Assembly: GCA_025175895.1 (NCBI GenBank)
Contig: CM045987.1
Location: forward strand, 35,738,113-35,802,112
DNA: 64,000 nt
Reading direction: 5' to 3'
DNA from: Wurfbainia villosa
Taxonomy: Eukaryota > Streptophyta > Magnoliopsida > Zingiberales > Zingiberaceae
Shown one piece after another: positions 33,501 to 42,500 of this stretch. The notes beneath the pieces are model-generated. The model did no database searches, had not been told where the DNA came from, and saw only the letters and a list, made by a program, of their open reading frames with translations. Within the stretch, counting starts at the first letter, position 1. Every line of letters begins with the position of its first letter. The position numbers and the translations under genes were made by a program.

Positions 33501-36500
33501 TTCCTTGTTTTCATATCATGAATTGGGAACTAATTATATTCAATTTAAGCAACTCTAGATCGTTGATGGAATAAATTTTGACGACGATTGTCTAACCCTA
33601 ATACAACCCTCAACCTTTTATCATTTAGGCATGGTATCAATGTTAGCAATTTTCTCATTCTATATAATGTGATAAGTCAATTCCTTCAAGCCTCATGTTA
33701 TGATCATTAGGAAGAATCTTGCAATATGTCAAAAATACTCCAAGGACTTTTATGTTGTAATCGGGGTCATCTACAAATTGTAGATATACTAATGCAAACT
33801 TGAACATGGTAGCCTCTTCTATTAGCAAACAATCACAGCAAATAATTATATTCTCTTGAGGGCAATATGATAATATAGTGAAAGAGTAGGAAGTAGATGC
33901 TTATGGCAAAATCGAGCAAAAAGGCAGCCCATGGTTCCAACTATATGTAAGCTAATTAGTAATGCTCTAAGAGAACCAATAAATTATATTATGATAACCA
34001 AGTTCTCATGCATTTGTCTTCCAACCTACTATTCCATGAGAGGACAATGTATAAAGATTTAATGTCATTTTCTCAAGATGAAGTTGCAAGCAAAGGAATT
34101 ACTACATTTGTTAGTTCTAATGATTAGATAGATTATGAGAGATTGAGAGGACCTATGATTGAATACATTTATAAGAAACTAAGGGGGTGTTTGGCAGCAG
34201 GCACGTTTTCCATTTTCCAGAAAATGGAAAATAGTTTTTTTATATTTTTCAGTTTTCCAAAAAATTCTCTCTCAGGAAATAAAGATGAAAAACACCAACC
34301 AATCGTTATTTTCCCATTTTCTCAGAAAATGAAAATAAAAAATAAAAAAAATTCTACAAACCAAACGCTACCTAAGATTTTATAATATCTTTAAACTAGT
34401 AAACTAGCTTAAGAACTCCTCTCATGATGAGTTAATCTTGTCGTGGCCAGTCTCAAGCCCGGATAAAGGAGAAGGGTTGCGTTAGATTGTCAGCCAGCGT
34501 TAAACTAAGTCAAATGTTCAATGAATGGATCCATTAAACTATTGTGTTAATGCTAGATTGTTCCCCGGAAGGAACACATTACAGGGTCCGACTGTAACGT
34601 CTTGACAAGAACCGTTGCATCTCCAAAACTTGAGTGTAGTAATAAATATACAAGAGTTCGCATTGCAAGGTCTAACTGTAATATATCGGTAAGAACCGCT
34701 ACATCTCTATGAGAACTTGAGTGTAGTGTTAAATAAGCAAGAGTTCTCACACCATAGATTAGGTAAGAATAAATATTATAGGAAAACTAAGAAGGCTTTT
34801 GGTAGATGCGTTTTCTGTTTTCATTTTCCGTGGAAAATGGGAAAATGCGGAAAACATGTTTGGTTGGGCATTTTCCATTTCTGTTTTCTGGAAAACACAG
34901 CTATATTTGATTGGAAAACGAAAAACGATTCCGTTTTCTAGAAAAGGAAAAATGCGCTCGTGAACCAAACAGGGCCTAATAGTCTAAGATTTTGTACATA
35001 GAACATAGAAACCCTCACTAGTAAAGTAATGAAGGTAGTAGATATAATAATTAGGAGAAGAATTACTAATTTGTGGGTACAAGAGACAAAATGGGTAGGC
35101 GAGAATGCAAAGATGATAAAGAACTTGGGTTTTAAGTTATAGTATACATGAAAGAGTAAGACAAGAAATGGAGTGGGTATTATTGTAGATAGTTCGTTAA
35201 AGGATAAAGTTATAGGAATAGTTAGAAAGGGAGATAGAATTATAGCTCTCAAAATAGTAGTAGAGAAAGAAACTATGAACATAATTAGTGTATATGCACC
35301 TCAAGCAGGATTAGATGAAAATACAAATTAAGGTTTTGAGATGATCCAAATGAAGTATTACAAAATATTCTGTCAAATGAAATGATTTTAATAGAAGTCG
35401 ATTTAAATGGACATGTCGGAGTAAAAAATGAGGAATATGAGAGGATGCATGAGGGTTATAGGTTTGGAATAAGAAATGAAGAAGGTAAAACTATATTGGA
35501 TTTTACAATAGCATATGATCTTATATTAGCTAATACATTTTTTAAAAAAAGAGAAGAGCACTTGGTCACGTTCAAAAGTGGAAATAATAAATCGCAAATT
35601 GACTTTCTTATAGTTAGAAAGAGAGATAGAAAGATTTATAAAGATTGTAAAGTCATCCCTAGAGAAATCTTAACTACTCAATATAGGTTAGTAGTATTAG
35701 ATATACACCTCAAACATGGTATTAATAAAAGAAAAATATACACGACTCCTAAAATTAAGTAGTGGAAGTTAAAGGATGGAAAACAAATTATATTTGAGGA
35801 GAAGGTAGGAGTATAAGTATTACATGAAATATACGATGGCTGACGCAGGCGGGGCAGTGAGGCAGCGCTAAAATCCTTCCATGCGTGAAGTTAGAATAGA
35901 GGGGGCAGAGAAAATCGAAGGAGAGGGGGAAATTCGCCAACAAAAGAGGATAACCTCTTAGTTTAAACGAAAAAAAAATATTATTAATCAAAACTAAATA
36001 TCTTACAAGAGTCTAAACCTATGTTTAAATAGGCTTAGAGAAAGAGAAAGTCTCTTAAAAATAAAATAAAATAAAATAACTTTAACAGAAATTTCTTAAC
36101 AAGGAAGAAAACAAAAAATAAAAAAATAAAGAGATAAACAAATTTTAATAGAAAAAGTCAAAATCCTATCTAGATCGAATAATAAAAACATAAACAAACT
36201 TTAATAGAAAAAGTCAAAACCCTATCTAGATCGAAAAATAAGCGAATCGTTAGATGTCTCTGCATCACCGTGTTAAGTCATGGAATAATCCACGCTCGTA
36301 GTGGTGACCACGGGTAGATCGTGGTAGCCTCTAAGAACTCCTTTACACCTCGTTCTGATCCAAAATGAAAGATATCTATGTCAGGGGGTCATGGAGGCGT
36401 TGAAATCTTCAATTTATGGCTCAATTTCTCCTTGTCATGATTTAGAGGAAGGCGGGATTGCATCTTATGATAAAAGGTAATCAAGATGTTGGATGCGCCT

Positions 36501-39500
36501 ACATCAGTTACCCGGGATTGAAAAGAACTCGACCTCGAGTTCGAACCAGTGTCATCCTCTTCTTTGGAATAAGGAATTATGCTTTCTCTTTCGTCCACTA
36601 GCTCCATCACCGATCATTTTGCTTTTAAATCCAAAATGTTGCTTAGGAGAAGTAGTAGGACATCTTGTGCGATTATCTCCAAATACCTAGACATAGAAAG
36701 GAAAGGAGAGGTAGAAGATACCAAAATAAGAGTGAGATCCTCTCGCTGGAGTATAATCTTCTGTCATTCGATATAGGTGTTTTTCTGTCCATCATGTATA
36801 GCTTCATGATCAGGCGACCAAGGTGGTTCCAATAATATGCAACATGCAACCATTGCTTCAATCTTAGGGAGGAGAAGATTCTTTTGAACAGTCATCGTAT
36901 CATAGTTATCTCTGTAAAGTACCTTGTCATCATTGCTGATAAGGTTGACCATAACTTCTCCAATCAACTGAATTTTGCTCTCGGTGTTCTCATGTCCATC
37001 TTCGTATTTGACCTTGTCAACATCATCCTCGCCATAGATGGAGTCTTCCATATTTTCTTCAATCACCTCATCTTCATCGTCGTAGATAGGATCCTCCATG
37101 TCTTCAATTATCTTATCAATATTATCATCGTCGTAGATGGAGTCTTCTATTACCTCATCAATATCATAATCATTATAGATGGAGTCTTCTATTACCTCAT
37201 CAATATCATAGTCGTCGTGGATGGAATCTTCTATTACCTCATCAATATCATAGTCGTCGTTGATGGGGTCTTCCAGGTTTTCTTCAATCACCTCATCTTC
37301 ATTGTCGTAGACGGAATCTTCCATGTCTTCAGTACTCTCAAGGGCGTCCTCATCGTAGTCGGGATATTCTATGTCTTCTTTATCATTGTAGATGGAGTCT
37401 CCTGTGTCTTCTTCAATCAAGTAGTGCTCCTCCATCCTTCGCCCCATTTTGGAAAGAACTCGACCTCGAGTTCGAGTCGAGGTCATTATCTGTGCACGAC
37501 CTCTTGCTTCATTAATCAATAGAGATTGCTCCTTGATTGTTCAAGCGTCTTGTCTCAAGATAGGAAGATGAAATAATGACTGTGTATAGCTAAGAGGAAG
37601 GAAATGACCTTTCATCTTCTTTTTCATCTTCTCCCAATCTGTAATCTTAGCCTTGCCCTATTTCTTACAGGAGTGCTTCAATTGTAACCACCGAGCAAAG
37701 GCTACTCCCTTAAGCGTCATGGTTACCAATTTTACTTTAGCATGATCGGAAACTTCTTCGAAATAAAAAATATGTTCGACTTCGTTAATCCAATCAATAA
37801 AATTTTCTTTGTATAATACGTTAGAAAACTCAGGAAACTTGATGCGAAAATCAAGGTCTTCATATCGTTCTTCACAATTACGGTGATCTCGATGATACGG
37901 TTGTTCAAAATTCGAAATAGTGTGTCAATTAAATACCTTACAATCTTTAAGATTTAGACGCTGAGATAACTCTATGATTTATCTCTGTAGATCTGTGAGA
38001 GTTTTTTGGGAACATCGATCCTGAGGTGCGGCTTCCTCAATCGGAACCTGTCAATCACGTCCATGACCATGATAACCATTCATGGATCGCCGAGATAACT
38101 TCGTAATTAGTCTCTGTAGATCGATGAGCTCGCAGGTACTTTGATCTTGGGGTGCGGCCTTCTCAATCGGAACCTGCCGATCACGACCATAATCATGTCC
38201 TCGTCGACCTTCCATGGATCTAGTGCTCTGATACCAACTGACACAGGCGAGGCAGCGGGGCGGTGCTAAAAACCTTCCATGTGTGAGGTTAGAATAGAGG
38301 GGGCAGAGAGAATCGAAGGAGAGGGAAAAATTCGCCAACAAAAGAGGATCACCTCTTAGTTTAAATGAAAAAAGAATATTATTAATCAAAACTGAATATC
38401 TTACAAGAGCCTAAATCTATGTTTAAATAGGCTTAGAGAAAGAAAAAGTTTCTTAAAAATAAAATAAAATAAACTAACTTTAACAGAAATTTCTTAACAA
38501 GCAAAAAAGCAAAAAATAAAAAAATAAAGAGATAAACAAACTTTAATAGAAAAAGTCAAAATCCTATCTAGATTGAAAAATAAACAAACTTTAATAGAAA
38601 AAGTCAAAACCCTATCGAGATCGAATAATAAAAAAAAAATAAACTTTAATAGAAAAAGTCAAAACCCTATCTAGATCGAAAAATAAACTTTAATAGAAAA
38701 AGTCAAAACCCTATTTTAGTGCATCTAGATCGCGTTTACTGTTAGATACCCCTGGATCACCGTGTCAAGCCATGGAATAATCCACGCTCGTGGTGGTGAC
38801 CACGGACAAGTCATGGTAGCCTCTAAGAACTCCTTTACACCTCGTTCTGATCCAAAATGAAAGATATCCATGTCAGGGGGTCATAGAAGCGTTGAAATAT
38901 TCATTTTAGGGCTTAATTTCTCCTTGTCATGATTTAGAGGAAAGCGGGATCGCATCTTATGATAAAAGGTGATCAAGATGTTGGATGCGCCTGCATCAGT
39001 GACCCTAATACGACATGGGATAAGATGGTATTAAAGTTAAAAATAATAGTCAAGAGTGTACTTAGCGAGTCAAAGGGGCATGCACCACCAAATAAGGAAT
39101 CTTGGTGATAGAATGAGAAAGTATAAGAGAAAGTGAAGGAAAAAACGAACAACTTATAAAGAATTATATATTTATAAGAACGAGAAAAACTTGAAAAAAT
39201 ATACGATAGTCAAGAAAGAGGCTAAGAAAGTAGTGAATGAAGCTAAGAATGAAATTTTCAAACGGTTATATCAAAAATTAGATACAAAAGCAGATGAAAG
39301 AGACATTTATAGAATAGCTAAAGTGAGATAGAGGAAGTCAAAAAATCTTAATCAAATAAGATGTATTAAAGATGAATGCAATAGGATACTAGTAAATGAT
39401 GAAGAAATAAAAGAGCGGTGAAAGAGATATTTTCATCAACTTTTTAATGAAGGTTTAGATGACCAACTTAATTTAGGTAATTTAAATAGGTCAAATGAGT

Positions 39501-42500
39501 ATAGAAATTTTAATTTTTATCGTAAAATTCAAATTTCAGAAGTAGAACAAGCTTTAAATAGAATGCAAAATGAAAAAGTCGTTGGACCAGATGATATTCT
39601 GATAGAAATATGGAAGTGCTTAGGAAAATAAGGTATCAAATGGCTTGCAAAATTATTTAACACGATATTGAAAACAAAAAAGATGTCTGATTAATGGAGG
39701 ATAAGTACTTTAATTCTCTTATATAAGAATAAGAGAGACATATAACTTTATGCAACTATAGAGGTATTAAACTAATGAGTCATACCATAAAACTTTAGGA
39801 AAGAGTAATAGAAAAAAAGATTAAGGAAGGGGACCACGATTCTTGAAAATCAATTTGGGTTTATGCTAAGAAGGTCGACAATAAAAGTTATACATCTTCT
39901 CAGGCAACTAATTGAAAAGTATCGAGAGCAAAAGCAAAATCTACACATGGTATTCATTGACTTAGAAAAAATTTATGATAGAGTCTCAAGAGAAATTATA
40001 TAGAGAATTCTAGAAAAGAGAGGTATTAGCGTAACATATATTGAACTAATTAAGGATATGTATGAGAAAGTAACGACCAGAGTGAAAACTTCAGGCGGAT
40101 TAACTAAGGCATTTCCAATAAAAATAGGGTTACATAAAGGATCAGCTCTAAGTTTTATCTTTTTACACTAATCATGGACGAACTCACTGGACGCATTCAA
40201 GACACAGTACCGTAGTATATGTTGTTTGCAAATGATATTGTTTTGGTAAATGAGACACGTAAAGGAGTAAATGCTAAATTAGAATCTTGACAGGAAAAAC
40301 TAAAAATGAAAGTAGAGTAAAGACAGAATATATGGAATTTAAGTTTAACAATATTAGACGTAATGAAACAAGTGTTAAGATAAGAGATGACAAATTGTTT
40401 ATAACTAAGAACTTTAAATATTTAGAATCATTTTTGCAAGATGCTGGAGGGATTGAGAGAGTTGTCTTACATAGAATACAAACCGGATGATTGAAATGGA
40501 AGAAAACGTCGGATGTTTTATGTGATCGTAAAGCACATCTAAAACTAAAAGGAAAGTTCTACAAAATAGCGGTTAGACCTGCTATGTTATATGGCACTGA
40601 ATATTGGGCTACGACTCAAGCACATGAGCAAAAGATAAGAATTGCATAGATGAAGATGTTAAGGTGTATGTGCGGGCATACGAGAATGGAGTCAGAGTTG
40701 CATTTATTGAAGGAAAGCTCCGAAAGACATGTTTAAGGTGGTACGGTCATGTACTTGGACAACCAATAAATACTCCAGTTAAGCGATGTGAAATAATAAC
40801 AAATATACATATCAAACGAGGAAGAGAAAGATAAAAAAAGGCTTAGTTAGCAATAATAAAAAAAGATAAAATTTATTTAAGTATAGATGATGATATAGTA
40901 TGGGATAAAGCCCAATGGCGTAGAAGGATCCATTTAGCCGACTTCACCTAGTGGGATAAGGTTTTTGTTGTTGTTGTTGTTGTTGTAGTAGTAAACTAGC
41001 TTAAGGGATGTATCAAGGAACAAGTTGTAAATAGTAAAGATTATGTTGGTGAATATACCAAACCATAGGTTGCACGTGGAAAATGCCAATAAAATAACAT
41101 ACAAAGTTAGACAAGACTACCTAGGGATTAACTCAAATAATTTCTGAGCTGCAACAAATGGATACAGCAATTTCCTTTGATCCTGAGCTAAAGTCCTAAA
41201 ATGACTTCTATCAAGTATTTAGGTTTGTAAGGTCTTCCTCTAAATAACAAGAAAATTTAGTCAAAGATAATTATAGTGTCACAACGTCACAGCATAAGAA
41301 CAACAGTGTCACTTGGTTGAGTATTTTTGGGATTTGGTAGGCGAATATGAGAGAGCGTGAGGGTGTTGTACATGATTCTGTGCAACATGATGGCATTGAA
41401 TTAAGGTTACAAATACTCCTAGATGAAGAGGGAGATCACAAGAATCAATTGGAAAATGGATACTAGTGAAGAGGAGGAAACCATCAAAATCACTATTGGT
41501 TGATAAGATGATCGACTTCAGCATTGTGTTCACCCACCTGATAGAGAAGTTGGTATTTTGTCTTGCCTAGTGTAGGCCAATTATCACCAATTTAATAGGT
41601 AAACCAATTCATATTTTCCTTTTCCCAAGTGTCCTTGGGACATCTTTTGACTTTATTTCCTCTTAATACATGGTCAGCTAAATCCATAGAATTTTTAATA
41701 CACATTTATAAAATTTACATGACTATCAGTTTAATAATTAATCCATGAAGAGCAAAAGGCTTTTGCAAATACACACTGCAGATCCTCCAAGCTTAGTGAG
41801 GGATTTCAAAGTGATAATAAAGACTAGATGGGAAATACATGTATAATTCGCAACTTCATGAACATTATTCATTCATATTCACCTAACAGTATTCAAGCTC
41901 CAAGCTCAATGATGAAGTGTAGATTGAAGAGGACAGCACAAGGGATGCATCATGCGACCATAATGTTGTGTGTTTATGTAGGATCATGATGCATCAAGTC
42001 TTGTATTTGTTGCATCGTAGCCCCCACGGGCGTAGCTGAGTTGGTCACCAAGTGGCAAATTTGCAACAATTAGGCATGGGTCGATCCCTTGGGGTTTATT
42101 CCCCTAGGGAAAATTCACCATCCCACCCAAGTGGCGGCTCAGTCAACGCAATTTACCTCCCTTACAATGGCTATGGGGTCGGCTGGTAGAGGCCCTTGGG
42201 GTGAGCGAATCACCTTTTACAACAATTGTATTTCTTACATCATAGAGTTATTAACTCCTAGTCTTCTCAAGAAATAGAGCCAAATCACATTTGTCAAACA
42301 ATCCTTTGTTTCATCTCATTCCTCCAACCTCCAATCTATCATCGACACCATGCATTGGAGTATCAGCACAATATTGAAATAGTATCTTTCTAATCAAAGA
42401 CTGAAACTACTGCACGACTCAAGATTTTGAACTTTGATGTCGAGTGGTATCAAGTTTTGGTGACTTATTGAAATGGCACGTTTTGACTATTTTGCTGAGC

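Larger units (their letters stand above)
35841..38998 (-). mobile_element. Gag-only Ty3/gypsy-derived LTR retrotransposon, non-autonomous, 3.16 kb
   Basis: Two LTRs (35841-36506 and 38239-38998) with TGACRCAGGCG...CGCCTRCATCA ends enclose only 1.73 kb. The minus strand has a tRNA-Met type primer-binding site (TGGTATCAGAGC, plus coordinates 38225-38236) next to the right LTR, so that is the 5' LTR. The interior carries a gypsy capsid domain and an acidic repeat ORF, no protease, reverse transcriptase or integrase. Target duplication ATGGC/GTGAC (35836-35840, 38999-39003); LINE copy 1 shows the empty site as GGTGACCC, so GTGAC is the original. It must depend on another element for movement. Confidence 0.88.
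34414..40988 (+). mobile_element. RTE-type LINE, copy 2, full length, carrying two insertions
   Basis: Bounded by the 17-bp direct repeats 34397-34413 and 40989-41005 and ending in GGTTTTTG(TTG)n. After subtracting the MITE (34791-34979) and the LTR element (35841-39003), 3.22 kb remains, matching copy 1 (3.23 kb), so both are complete. 5' UTR 34414-35000; endonuclease about 35000-35762; linker and reverse transcriptase 39004-40280; C-terminal tail 40287-40960. The reverse-transcriptase box reads LFANDIVL: the first catalytic Asp codon is AAT at 40231-40233. Stops throughout. Opposite orientation to the KNL1-like gene. Confidence 0.92.

Noticed and set aside
36884..37522. 212-codon plus-strand frame rich in Val/Ile
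   Set aside because: It is the reverse shadow of the acidic repeat ORF; the 42-bp repeat keeps both strands open.
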